Assembly (NCBI RefSeq): GCF_020509005.1
Contig: NC_063013.1
Location: 5,580,001-5,644,000 of the forward strand
From: Fulvia fulva
Taxonomy: Eukaryota > Ascomycota > Dothideomycetes > Mycosphaerellales > Mycosphaerellaceae
Direction of reading: 5' to 3'
DNA length: 64,000 nt
This document shows, piece after piece, positions 1-10,376 of the stretch; the first letter of the stretch is position 1, and each line of letters starts with the position of its first letter. The translations under genes were made by a program, and so were the position numbers. The notes beneath the pieces were generated by a model. That model worked only from the letters and a program-made list of their open reading frames with translations. It ran no database searches and had not been told where the DNA came from.

Positions 1-1565
1 GTCAGTATCGATACACTATGCGTCCATGCGAGCGGTTCGACTTACAGTTGAAGCTCTGGGAAGTGACTGGGAAGACGATTGGTGAGAACAATACGCATGC
101 CAGGTAGGTGTTCCAGATGAAAGCAATGAAGTTCAGTGGTCGTGACCAGCGCCCGAGAGACCATTTGGCATTCGCTGTTGACAGGCTGTGGGGAGTCAAG
201 AATGTACGACCAACTGTGTCATATTAGCTCTCTTCGGCGGGTCTGTCAAGCCAAAACTTACAGCAGATCAGAGCATATGCCGTGATTGTGGGCACACCAG
301 CCGCACTAACCAATGACGTGAAAGCAACCGGGCTGGCCAAGATAGTGCAGAGCAACAAGGCCGCGACTGCATGCATCACGATGATCGCGTTCTTGGGTTC
401 CTTCTTGTCGCTGACTTTCGCAATCCAACCAGACCACGGAAGAACGCCATCGCGAGCCACAGCCCATATGAGCCTTGAGCTCGCCACTCCAGCGACAGTC
501 GCATTAAAGATGAGCCCAAGGATGCAGATGACATTCATGAAAACATGCCCACCCCTGCCCATGCTGAGAGCATAGATGGAGACGAATGGCTGCGGTGCAT
601 TCAGACCGTATAGCGTCTCCAGATTCGGCAGGCAGAACAGGAACAAGATGACAATCGGGAAGCCTATCGCAGCAGACGCAGCGGCAGATGTAAAAATTCC
701 TTTGGCCGCAACCACATTGGCGTTCTTGGTCTCCTCTGCAATGTGCCCGCTTGCTTCGAAACCGACCAGGACTCCAGCAGTGACAAAGTAGCTCAGCATC
801 CAGTTCCACACAGGTGGAGCTCCAGTCTCATTGTAAGTCTGTGTGAAGACGTACTTGGCGTCTTGAAACCCATAAGTCTTGGACACTGCGATCGGGAGCC
901 AGGTGATGTTGAGGAAGAAGTCCAAGAGGATGAGACAAATTGCAATCCGGAACACGGTCCTGTAAGTTTTCGGGTCCAGGTAATTCATCCCAATCGCGAG
1001 GAAAAGAATCACCTCGGCCACGATCCACTGTACCGCACGGAACTTGATGTTTCCAGTGTCAGTCGGAAAGTCCACGCCGAAGATGGTAATCTCGGACAAC
1101 AGGAAGTTCGCGGCGGCCTGGCAAGTGCTGGCAATGAACGTCGTCCAAGCTGTGGTGGACCACCAAGCCACTACGAAGCCGAAGAGTCTGCCATAACGTC
1201 GCCCACCGCTCTCTGCTGCCCAGAAGTAGATCGATCCGGCTGCAGGGAGAGCAGAGCAGATCTCAGCCAGTACGGCTGCAGTAATCATGACGAAGAAGCA
1301 TGTCACAACGTACGAGCTCCAGTATGCTGCTGGACCTCCAGCACCAACTCCGATGGTGAAGGTCGTTCGTACGCCACCCACGGAGTAGAGAGCGGCTAAG
1401 AGAAGTCAGTGACCATGCCTTTGCTGGTCTTCATAAGACGAACCAAAGCTTGCCGCGAAGCTCTCGAAGAACTTCCATTGACGATGGAGTGACTGTGAAA
1501 TGTCAGCACTCCGTAGGTATGCAAAGCAATACAGTACCTACCTGTTTGTAGCCAATTTTTTGCTT
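1..1565 (-). CDS. APC-family amino-acid/choline/GABA-type permease, C-terminus cut by window edge
   Basis: Polytopic plasma-membrane permease of the APC superfamily; fungal members carry amino acids, choline or GABA, and the substrate cannot be read from sequence. The main exon (262-1395) encodes many hydrophobic segments and family blocks such as GGPAAYWSSY, AEICSALPAAGSIYFWAAE and FEASGHIAEETKNA. A 48-nt intron (214-261) leads to the C-terminal exon with the AKWSLGRWSRPLN block, which runs off the left edge. Upstream, introns at 1396-1443 and 1493-1541 join short exons giving IGYKQ-SLHRQWKFFESFAASF-AALYSVGGVR, matching the usual N-terminal block (GYKQ..R.W.FFESFAASF). The start codon, upstream of about 1565, was not resolved. 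Reading frame stays open throughout, so the gene looks intact as far as it can be seen. Confidence 0.85.
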
Positions 1566-3005
1566 CTGAAGTCAGTTGCACACGTTTCAAAAGTCAAGGG
1601 GCAAGAGCATCGGCTGATATAAGGGTCATGCATCTCCAATTCCGCGCAAATTACTGCGATCAAGTTCAACACGGTATATTCTCAGCCTTGCCCATATGCC
1701 GCTCTCACTCCCTGACTGATGCGTGGTTGGTGAGAGGGTCAGATGGCGAAGCACCCGCGTGCATGACATTAAGCTTGATGCTGCTCGTAACTCACTGAGT
1801 ATCTCGAAGATTACTTTGAACCATTGCTATCACTCCATAGTGCTCTCGCTCGGTCGTACCAAGTAGCGTTCGTCTGAATCCATGCTAGAGGTCTCGTCGG
1901 GAAAGTCGGAGTGAGGGTCGGAGACGACATCGTCGTTAGCCTTCGTTTCCTTCGTTGAACGATGCGTAAGAGGTGCCATGGCGACAAGTGTAGTCTTGGC
2001 AGGTGCTTGAGGTGAATGACTCTTGACAGGCGACGAAGCGAGGTCAAGAAGTCAAGAAGAATGTTTTCAATTGCACCGAGATTGCTCCCCACGCCATTGA
2101 CGCCATCAGCCATCTTATCAGGAACCTTATTGGTCGTCGAGGGTCATCACGGCAAATGCGTGGAGTGCTACCTGCTTACGTCGCTATCGACAATGCTGTG
2201 CAACATGAAAATGGCATTGAGGTTCTCAAAGCCATCCCATGCCGTATACATGCCCAGAATCCTGTAACTCTCTGTCGGACCACTCCCCATCGCATATTGA
2301 CCGCACATGCTGCCATCAATTCCAGACTCGTGCGTGTCTCTTGGTCCGAAGATAACAAGAGGCTTCAACGGGAACGCTGCTCTCCTGATCCATGTCTGCT
2401 ACGCCCTCGATGTCTCCAAGACAAACTCTGAGTGCCTATAAAAGAGGCTTGTCCTCCGCGTTCCCAATCGTCTGGACCATGTCGTGTTGCGTTTCAACCA
2501 GTCAAAATCGGCCACAGTATGCCGGTCTCTGGCAATCTCATATCGGAATTGCATGCAATCTGCGATCTGCACTTCTTCTTGATCTCATGATGACGACTGC
2601 TCGAGCTGCGGTCTTCCAGCGGTTCGCTCTATTTATGCTTCTGCTAAGACCTGACTAGGGCAAGACTTTTAAGTGATGGCGTAGGCATAGAGGGGAAGCT
2701 GTGCCTCCCACGAGGTTGTGCCAAGCTTGTGCTTGCAAGCGTCGAGACGACTACGACCGGCGGTGCTTTGCAGCAACTGGCGTCGACATGCACAGTCTGT
2801 ACCTTTTGCACGAGTCGCCGGACGGCGTAATGCAGACGAATCGGTCTCGTCGAGCGACGTTCGTGATCCTTTTCGTGGTGGAGTGTCTACCGGCATCCTT
2901 TCTTGGTGATGGTCCCTGGTCGTTACCCTTGATGTCACTTGGATATACTCATGTGGTTGATTAGCCGTCGAAACGCAAAGGCGTAAGTTAGCCTCGCCGG
3001 TCATT
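1566..3005. other. Unassigned stretch with weak coding-like fragments
   Basis: No complete gene could be built here. On the minus strand two pieces look coding-like: about 2180-2368 (ends IFMLHSIVDSD before a GT) and about 1811-2113 (DKMADGVNGVGSNLG... or, in another frame, an acidic tail ending ERYLVRPSESTMEW). A GT...AG pair between them would join them in frame, but no family is recognised and upstream frames are closed. This is either an unrecognised fast-evolving gene or a decayed one. Confidence 0.3.
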
Positions 3006-3738
3006 TCAAGGAGAAGAGAAATCGTTCTCGAGACAGTGGCCGATAGCGAATGGCTCAAGAGCTCCAACCAACGAGTATCCAAGCCGGAGACTGGCAGGGA
3101 CGCGGTATGAATCATGTCGATGCTGAGGTCGGCCTCGCCTAACGAGGTTCGCGCTGTCTATTGTCAGCTACAAAATTCATGGGAGGCGCACCGCAGCAAT
3201 ACTTCCTTACCTCAAGTGTGCCAGGCTCGTTGACCAAATGTCATCGACAGCAAGATAGTCGACGGCTCTCATCTCATCCAGGGTTCCGCAAAGCATCCAG
3301 ACTGCTGGTATATTGTCGTCTGGTAGCCAGTAACCTTTGGCCGCTGAGTCGAGTGCTCCAAGGTAGTCTTCGCCATCTTCTAGGTCGAGTTCGACCAACG
3401 ACTCTGCACATCCGTCAGCAAGCTGCGTACAACTTGGAACAGGACATCTTACCTCCGATCAAATACAACAGAGCCATTAGTCGCGCCACAAGGACCATCC
3501 GCTCGTCCAATCCAGATGGGAAGTATTCGTATGCCAGATGACCGACTCTATGCTTAAGGTACTCAATCTTCGCCGAGGCGTCCTCGAAGTTCCAGTTGCC
3601 CAACACATATTCGTTCGTGAACGCCGCCACTTCATCCTTCTTCAGATCGTAGTCGCACATCGCGTATTCGTCCACCTCCGGCAGGGTCTTACGCTTCATC
3701 TTGATGCCAGAGTCGGCACGCGAAATTGAGGTCGTCAT
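3006..3738 (-). pseudogene. Terpene-synthase-like gene, truncated and with a degenerate metal-binding motif
   Basis: Exon 1 (3453-3738) starts at MTTSISRADSG and carries NWNFEDASAKIEYLKHRVGHLAYEYF and DERMVLVARLMALLYLI; exon 2 (3211-3403) continues ESLVELDLEDGEDYLGAL...GYWLPDDNIPAVWM...DEMRAVDYLAVDD. The order of blocks matches fungal class I terpene cyclases (LFLIDD.LE....ADGEAYN...RGD.LPDR.IPVEW...LWE.MRA.D). Where the family has the aspartate-rich Mg-binding DDxxE, this gene reads GESLV, so the first metal site is lost. A third exon (3006-3153, after an AG at 3154) adds YRVPASLRLGYSLVGALEPFAIGHCL, vaguely like the YREKDVG..LL.ALMRF helix, then stops. Total 208 residues against about 330 in active enzymes, and no NSE motif was found downstream. 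I infer a non-catalytic relative or a pseudogene. Confidence 0.5.
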
Positions 3739-4436
3739 GTTCGCTCGAGAAGTCCTGTGTTTGTCGCGGTGCAGGGCGAGCGCTGCTGCGTATAATGTGC
3801 TGTTCTGCTCTTGTGGTGAAACAGAGAAAGATGAGAAGAGAAAGACTCGAAATAAATCGATCGAATCCTCGAGGATAATAAGATTTACCTCTGCAGGCCT
3901 ACCACCGGCCTTTTTACCAGGCACCTCTCATCATTTCTGCGAATAGGGTTGCGCAGAAGAATGCAGTGCTGCCGTCACGGCACAATGTTGCACGGTTTCG
4001 AAGGATGCACGATAGTGTACAAAGCTCAAAGCGGTTGTGAGGGCGGACTTTGATCTAGATTGTGCCACTTGCAGTTAGATTGCATCCTTCGCTCGTGCCA
4101 CGGCCGCGCTTATCAGCAGATTAATGCAAGCCACTCAATGTTGGAAGGGCCCTAGTCGCAATGCAGATATTTGTCCTGCAGTGTCCGATGGCTCATACCT
4201 ATGCGCCAACCAATCGCATTGTATACCTAGAAGTCTTCAGCTCGTCCTCTTCTGACCGACTTACCCATACCACGCCTTTCAGCTTGCGACCGAAGTGCGT
4301 GGCGTGCATCGCTTGTAAAAAGTCCAGCTCGATCGACCAAATGTTGTGTAATACCTTCGCAAGTTGCAGCGAACTTTGCTGTACAGCATAACCACGATCT
4401 TGCAAGCAGAGCAGCAAGACTCGCACAGGTCTCATG
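3739..4436. other. Intergenic, no gene seen
   Basis: Short open frames on both strands have no recognisable domain and no splice-compatible partners. The stretch separates the start of the terpene-synthase-like remnant from the stop codon of the M24 peptidase remnant. Confidence 0.4.
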
Positions 4437-5221
4437 TTAGCCCTGCACCCGCAGCATCGCCGGGTCTCTAGACTTGATCAGATGGAACTCCTCCTGTCTG
4501 CCGTAGACCCATTCGAAGCGCTCAGTGTCCCGGTCCCAGTACACATCCTCCTCAAGGAAGAAGTTGAAAGTGTCGTTCATCTCTGGCACGAAATGCTCAG
4601 CATACAGCTCAATGCTGTAATACATGTCCTTCAACAGCTCGAGATCGCCAAGGACCGAGACACCTTTTTGCAGATTTGACATGCCAATCAGCGTCCCAGC
4701 CGAATGTCCCCAGTCGCCTATCGGATGCGAGTAGATTCGTCCTTCGATTGCCTGGGACTTCATCTCGTCCTGAGCATACTTGAGGATTTGGTTGCCTGTG
4801 AAGCCTGGCCGCATCATTCGACCAACAATGTCTTGTAACTGATTGGCTTTACGCAGGCCATCGCGGAAACCTTTAGGAATGTCCTGTTTTGATCTTCCTG
4901 GTGGAAGAACGTACGCCAGGTGCTGAGTGTCTGTGTTGAGGCCCAGAGCAGTAACGCCGAAGTCTACGTGAAGCAAATCTCCGTGCTCGATCAGTTCCTT
5001 GCCAACGAACGGTGGGTTCTGCGGTACATCGGTACTTGGTAGCACGACGGTGACGTCTGGGTGGAACCACGTAGTATAGTTCAAGGACTGTAGCTTGTCT
5101 CGAAGCCACCATTCCACGTCCTGGAAAAGAGATCAGTCGTGGATGTGTTTGAATCGCAGAAGACAGCGACTTACTGTCGGTTTCGTGTGGCCAGGTGTAA
5201 TGACACGCTCACTAAAGCACT
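4437..5221 (-). pseudogene. M24 metallopeptidase (Xaa-Pro aminopeptidase-like), N-terminal part missing
   Basis: The pita-bread catalytic domain is present: exon 5175-5221 gives KCFSERVITPGHTKPT and, after a 54-nt intron (5121-5174), exon 4437-5120 gives DVEWWLRDKLQSLNYTTWFHP through to a normal-looking C-terminus. All five candidate metal ligands are visible: D in HVDFG, D in NTDTQHL, H in SHPIGDWGHSAG, E in YYSIELY and E in FFLEEDV. Relatives are about 430 residues with a creatinase-like N-terminal domain of some 180 residues. Here the frame closes immediately upstream of KCFSERV (in-frame TGA near 5226) and no creatinase-like sequence follows. The gene is therefore 5'-truncated; expression from an unrecognised start cannot be excluded. 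Confidence 0.65.
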
Positions 5222-5223
5222 TG

Positions 5224-5554
5224 TCACCCTCTCAACCTCCCGTCTGAAGCACAGTCGACAGCCGTGGCCATGAACACTCCGTCTCCACGACGACGACCAT
5301 CGGATGTTGCTGCCGCAGCTCCGATGCCCTTAATCAATTGCCCAGGAACACCCATGTCGGCGACCAGCAATGCATGTTCTTGGCATGTTGTGCCACGAGG
5401 AGGGAGGTGGAGACTGGAGTAGGCTGTAGCTTCACGTGGCTGGGACCGTCCAATGACAGCACGATACAGAGCTCATTGTACCTGTCCACTCACCCGAGGT
5501 ACAACTCTCACCAGTAATCACTATGGGGTGCGCTTCTCCTAGCAGTCGAGCCAT
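5224..5554 (-). CDS. Small ORF of unknown function next to the truncated M24 gene
   Basis: An ATG at 5554 begins MARLLGEAHPIVITGESCTS; a 70-nt GT-AG intron (5424-5493) joins AYSSLHLPPRGTTCQEHALLVADMGVPGQ and continues to a stop at 5224, 86 residues in all. I do not recognise the family. Deleting a single base at the 3' end would fuse it in frame to the M24 fragment (GRLRG-DKCFSERV), so it may be part of the same broken locus rather than a separate gene. Confidence 0.3.
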
Positions 5555-5639
5555 CTTGCTCTGTTTGCTGCTTCACCAGACTGCTGCAACAACACTTGAC
5601 TGTCGCTATACCAGTAGACCAACATAACTAATCACAAGC

Positions 5640-6608
5640 ATGTCGGAACCAGCCAGCCAGCCAGGTGCTCCCACAGATGGCGCTCAGAATCAACCGTCGC
5701 ACGCCTCCGAGAAGTCGCTTGCAAGAGAGGCAGAGAAGAGGATGCCCAAGAAGGCAGTCAGTCTGTTGGCGACCCCAGATCGCATCATCCTGCGACTGAA
5801 CAAGTATGCAGTCCGCTCTGCAGATGAGGTGTGAACGTTGACTTACATCCACAATAGGCTTCTGGCTGCTCCAGGCGGTTTGAGCGCGTTCCTCTCGACC
5901 TTCAACTACACACTGTACCTCCTCGCCCATCTCGACTCAAAAGCCGGTCCCCTCAAGGCGCGCATTGCCGTGTTCCTCAACCGCCAGACAGCCCTCCCAT
6001 CTGTAACTCCTGTAGTCGTAGGGGAGCCATCGCCGATTCAGAACCTCGGCTCGTTGCTGTCTGCAACACGCACCACACTGCGTCTCTTCGGACTGTTCCC
6101 AATGTACGCATGGGCAAGGCAGCTGTTGCAAGGACCAAAGCCGGGGCAAGATCAAGTGCTGTACGCGACATCAGTAGCGCAGTGCACGCTATACATTATC
6201 TTCCAGTTCTATGAGAACGTTGCGCTGCTCACAGACAGCAAGATCCTGCCAGGAGCGCTCACAGCGAAGTACACGGAGAAGTACGGCGGAAAGGCGACTG
6301 CCATCTACACTACAGCGTACAGGGCATGGTTCCTCGGTTTCTGCTGCGACTTTGTCAGACTTGCAAGAGAGGCACAGCTGGACAGTGGCAAGCGTAGCTC
6401 GAAGAGCGCAAAGGAGAACGAAGAGAACGACTCGAGGTGGTACGCTGAGCTGCTGGTGCCAATGTGCTGGTTCCCGGTAGGCTTCCAGTTCGCGCAATGG
6501 AACGAGTCTGGGTTCCCAGGGTTCAACTTGGGTTTCATGGGTGCCGCTGGAGCCATGGCTGGTCTGTCCAAGACGAAGGCGTTGTGGGACGCGACTGCTG
6601 ATGCATAG
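5640..6608 (+). CDS. PEX11-family peroxisomal membrane protein
   Basis: Two exons, 5640-5803 and 5858-6608, with a 54-nt intron; 304 residues. PEX11 proteins bend and elongate the peroxisomal membrane and control peroxisome number. The junction gives RIILRLNKLLAAPGGLSAFLSTFNYTLYLLAHLD, the amphipathic N-terminal block typical of fungal PEX11C-like members. Later segments (RTTLRLFGLFPMYAWARQLL, CTLYIIFQFYENVALLTD, ELLVPMCWFPVGFQF) fit membrane-associated helices. A charged linker rich in K, E and S (about residues 235-255) precedes the last helix. The alternative donor at 5829 would leave a 29-nt intron and the wrong frame, so 5804 is preferred. Which PEX11 subgroup it belongs to is uncertain. 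Confidence 0.7.
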
Positions 6609-7077
6609 ATTGCTCAGCTTATACTGGTGGAGACAGACTTCAGAGGAGAGTGTGAGGATTGAACATGGAAAGAGTAGTCCAGTAGGAGACGGGCAGGAGC
6701 GACAGATTTGAGATGATTATTGTTAGCAGAAGACTGTGTGAATTTACAAGCAGCAAGGCGTTAATTGCAGCGCGCGACTTTGATCATCAGCAACTTAACG
6801 TGCCGCAAGACAGGCGCAGTACTGTGGGTCAGACCAGTTTCGTAATCTGTGGACGTTGTCAAGATGAGTTTGAGTCCATCAGGATGTTTTCATTGCATCA
6901 ATTGAGTCTGCTTCATTCGCCCTGTGTCATGTTACTGTTTGCCAAGCCCAGCATCGTCGTAACCCTGAAGCCCGCTCATCTTCTGAAGTTAACACCATGC
7001 CTGCAGCCTCACTTTACTTACTCAACTCGCATGTGACCCGCAATCGTCGTCACACTTCGCCAATCGATATCCACACC
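6609..7077. other. Intergenic between PEX11-like and 2EXR genes
   Basis: About 470 bp between two genes on the same strand, presumably the 3' UTR of the first and promoter of the second. No RNA gene or repeat seen. Confidence 0.5.
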
Positions 7078-8319
7078 ATGTCGACTTCACACCACCTCCC
7101 GACATCTGACGCCCAGGAATGGCGTGAGAGTGTGCTCAGTACACGATCCCTCTCCTACATCAGCAACGCCGGCACGCCTCGACCAGCGAATCCACATTAC
7201 TACCGCGCCCCAACACGACAAAGCACTCTCAACAGCACGAGCGAGTACTCAGAGGACGAAGATCTGGAGATGGCGGGCACTCAGCCAGAACCTCAGGCTC
7301 CCGCCTTGAACGATAGACCCGAACTCCCAGACAGCGTCGCCAACTCACTGCTGTTTGAGCTGCCCAGGGAGATCCGCGACCGCATATACTCACTGTGCCT
7401 GATGTCAAGAGAAGCCTTGCCCGTGGAGTGGCCCCGTCCAAGAGACGCGCATACCAGGTACAACCTACAACCGCAATTGTTGAGGGCCTGTAGAATCATA
7501 CACGACGAGTCTGCAGCGCTACTATACACTCTCAACAACATGACATTCCATCATCCGTCAGACGCCAACATGTTCGTCAAAGCGATAGCCTCCTCGCCAA
7601 TGTATGGTCAACAGATCACCAACCTTAGTCTACACATCAAGGCCCAGGACATGCGTATATGGATGCCGTACATTACAAGCACGGACGAGTCTCGAAGTCT
7701 CAAGGCAGACTTTCCCAACCTCAAGGAGCTCGGTGTACGCTTCCGTAGTAACAAGTGGGCACACCAACACACACCAGACTCCAACCTCAAGACATGGCAC
7801 GAGGATAGCCGACTGGACGAAGTCATCGACGGACTGCGTCATGTCTTCATGCCAGAGAGCCTTCCAGAGCCGATCAGTGAGCGCGACTTCCAGGAATACA
7901 TGGCACAAAATCCCACAGCCTTTCAGGAAGCAGGAGACAACTATCCGTTGAGGAAGCGACTGCTCGAGCTGCAGAAGGCTCGAGCCAAAGTGCCAAAGCA
8001 TCGCCACGATGCTCCAGTCATTCGAGTGTGCTGTGCTTGTCGAGTACATACATCTCATTTCACCGCCCTTACTGAGCCACAGCTCACTGACGCAGCGGCG
8101 GGCGAGGAGTTACCACCTCCAGTACCTGTCAGAGAAGGCGAAGAGTTCAGCGGCTTCACTGCAGTCGACTTGCAGAATGGCGTCAAGAGGCTCCATGATC
8201 CAGACCTTGGCTCTGCTAACGTTGCACGAACACCATACGCGAACAATAATGGTATCTTGATCGCGCTTGAGATTCATTGCTTAGATCCGAAGAAGGACTC
8301 TGCGGAGCGGACAGCTTGA
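7078..8319 (+). CDS. 2EXR / F-box-like domain protein, function unknown
   Basis: Single-exon protein of 413 residues. The start at 7078 (MSTSHHLPTSD, context CACCATGTC) is chosen over in-frame non-ATG codons upstream. After a disordered Ser/Thr-rich N-terminus, residues about 85-200 contain NSLLFELPREIRDRIYSLCL, then LQPQLLRACRIIHDESAALLYTLNNMTF, the layout of the fungal 2EXR domain (an F-box-like fold: LP.EIR..IY, then L..CR.I..E....LY..N.F). A CCACRVH pair lies near residue 320. The biochemical role of this large fungal family is not established. A second member occurs at 42009-43133. Confidence 0.65.
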   Translation: MSTSHHLPTSDAQEWRESVLSTRSLSYISNAGTPRPANPHYYRAPTRQSTLNSTSEYSEDEDLEMAGTQPEPQAPALNDRPELPDSVANSLLFELPREIRDRIYSLCLMSREALPVEWPRPRDAHTRYNLQPQLLRACRIIHDESAALLYTLNNMTFHHPSDANMFVKAIASSPMYGQQITNLSLHIKAQDMRIWMPYITSTDESRSLKADFPNLKELGVRFRSNKWAHQHTPDSNLKTWHEDSRLDEVIDGLRHVFMPESLPEPISERDFQEYMAQNPTAFQEAGDNYPLRKRLLELQKARAKVPKHRHDAPVIRVCCACRVHTSHFTALTEPQLTDAAAGEELPPPVPVREGEEFSGFTAVDLQNGVKRLHDPDLGSANVARTPYANNNGILIALEIHCLDPKKDSAERTA

Positions 8320-8547
8320 CTAGACGGGTCCCTTGAAGTTGTGTTTGAGGGATGCGATCGGTGTGGCCGAGTCTTCGTCACTTGGGCAAGACCTGTGGAG
8401 GGCGGTGCTGCAGTGGTGAAAGACTGCCCTTGCCTCAAGCTGTTTGGGCTAGGCGGTCTTCTTTGCTGTTGACTGAATACGATTTGAGAGCTCACTCGAA
8501 GCAGCAGATAACCATACAAGGTGTCGACTTCTATCCATAGACTACCA

Positions 8548-9560
8548 CTACTTGGTCTTTGCGTTATCGAAGTCTCTCTGCCCAAAGATCTTGTTGTCCA
8601 CCCATGCTGGCTCTTCCAATTCCAAGCCGCTCCACCACTTCTCGATGAACTGCCGAGCTTTCACAGGCTTCACATCAGGGAATGCCCTGTTCAGATCGTC
8701 TCCGACCATAGCCCACCCTTTCTGAAGCGCGACTCTGGCCTGATTGTACAAGGCCTTGCTTGGGTTTTTCGCAGCTTCATCAAGCAGAACGTCCAAGTCA
8801 TTCTCCTTAACCGAAAACTTACGACCCTGCACGTCCTCGAGCATCCCGACCAATTCCTGGAAGGACACGACATCGCCTTGCATTCCCAGATGCTCGGGCC
8901 ATCTCTCCAGCTCGAGCGCCCTATAGACGAACCGCGCAACATCCCTTGTGTCAGTCAACACCATCTTCGCGCTCCCGTCCCCCGCCAAATCCGCAGTGCC
9001 AGCCCTCATATTCAGCACAAAGTTCCACGGCCTCAACCCTGCCAAGGCTTCTGTTCTCCCGTCTGCCTTCCCTCCCGGAGCCCGACTTCTGTGACCTCCT
9101 TCGGGGTCCCCGTCGCCAGCACAGACATGAACAACCCACAATTGAAGCGAGTATACTCCGGAATCCCAGACTTCCTCACAGCTTTCCAGACTTCCGCCTT
9201 AGGTCGGTACATTTCCACTCCCTCATACCCATTGCCAGCATACTCGCTCGGCGCGAAGCGCTGTACCCCTGCCTCCTTGGCGGCTTTGAGTAAGTCGAGC
9301 TGAGGATTATGGCGACCATCGAGTTGGCCGCCGATCAGGGAGAGGACAGTGTGGACACCCTGGAGCGCCTTCACGGGTTCGGCGTGGTCAGCGTAGTCGA
9401 CTGTGCGAAGGTCAACGCCCAAGGCGGAGAATTCGGGCTGCTCTGATCGGGAGAGGAGGACGATCTTGTGTTCTTGGTCTTGCGCGTTGAGGTGAAGGAA
9501 GGTGTGCAGGAAGGTTAGGCCTAGGCCTGTGGTGGCTCCGGCGAGGGCCACTGTTACCAT
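8548..9560 (-). pseudogene. NmrA-like / isoflavone-reductase-like NAD(P)-binding protein with a frameshift
   Basis: Starts at 9560 with MVTVALAGATTGLGLTFLHTFL, a Rossmann GATxGLG dinucleotide-binding loop, followed by VLSLIGG, RFAPSEYAGNG and FNCGLFMSVLATGTPK, typical of NmrA-type atypical short-chain dehydrogenases. That frame ends at about 9033. The rest of the protein (EALAGLRPWNFVLNMRAGTADLAGDGSAKMVLTDTRDVARFV...) continues in another frame down to 8548. No GT-AG pair spaced like an intron can join the two, so a short indel around 9045-9100 splits the gene. Either the gene is recently inactivated or there is an assembly error. Restored length would be about 335 residues, normal for the family; substrate unknown. 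Confidence 0.7.
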
Positions 9561-10376
9561 GACAAGGGTTGTGATGATGCTGCAGAAGCTGGGTGCTGGG
9601 CGAGAGGAAAGATGAGATGTGCTGGTGGATTACTTATATCTACGATCCCTCTTGAGAACTACGGTGAACGTTTCGACACGAGGGTATTGAAGAAACGCAT
9701 TACCAACCCTATCCGATGCGCCCGCTATATCCATCTTGAAGCTCTGGATCTGTCCGAGTGTTGCAGGATATCTCGCAAGAGCGACGATGCAGTCGAAGCA
9801 AACATATCGCCAAGGATCTGAAGGCTGAGCAGGTTAGGGTATGGGCCCGACACCCGACCCAAGGGGGCCGAATGCTGTGTCACATGCTTCTGAGATATCA
9901 CTGTCGTTGCTTGATCTGGTCGTGGACGCGGATGTACAGTAATTTTCACGAGCGTTCGCTCCGTGGACACTCCGGATGGTGTCGTATGCAGGTCGTTGAA
10001 ACCATCATTTACCATACAGACTTGATCATCTGAGTCCAGCCACGAGCAAGTGCGGGTGCTGCGGCGGGTAGCGGCAGGACTTCAACTGTCGAGCAGAATA
10101 CGGCATTACGCATTCTGGTCAGAGGTAGCCTCGACATCAGGACCGAGCCAACTCGACATCATATCTGCGGCTGGTGGTGGGGAAGCAAACAAAGTCGATC
10201 ATGCTAGTCCGGGGTCAGCTGGAATGTGGCATGCATTCCAGACGTAATCAAGAACAACATTGCGGCTTCCAGCACCTTGCAGTCAGTACTTTGCCGATGC
10301 CTCACCGCTTGTACCTCAAACACCTCGTCGGCATGATGTGAGATCTCTGCTGTGACCACACTCAGCAATATCCATC
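9561..10376. other. Intergenic, no gene seen
   Basis: About 800 bp between divergent genes (NmrA-like on minus, membrane protein on plus). Only short open frames without domains; presumably two promoters. Confidence 0.45.

Noticed and set aside
5829..5857. 29-nt intron in the PEX11-like gene
   Set aside because: Too short and out of frame; the GTATGC donor at 5804 gives a normal 54-nt intron and restores a conserved block.
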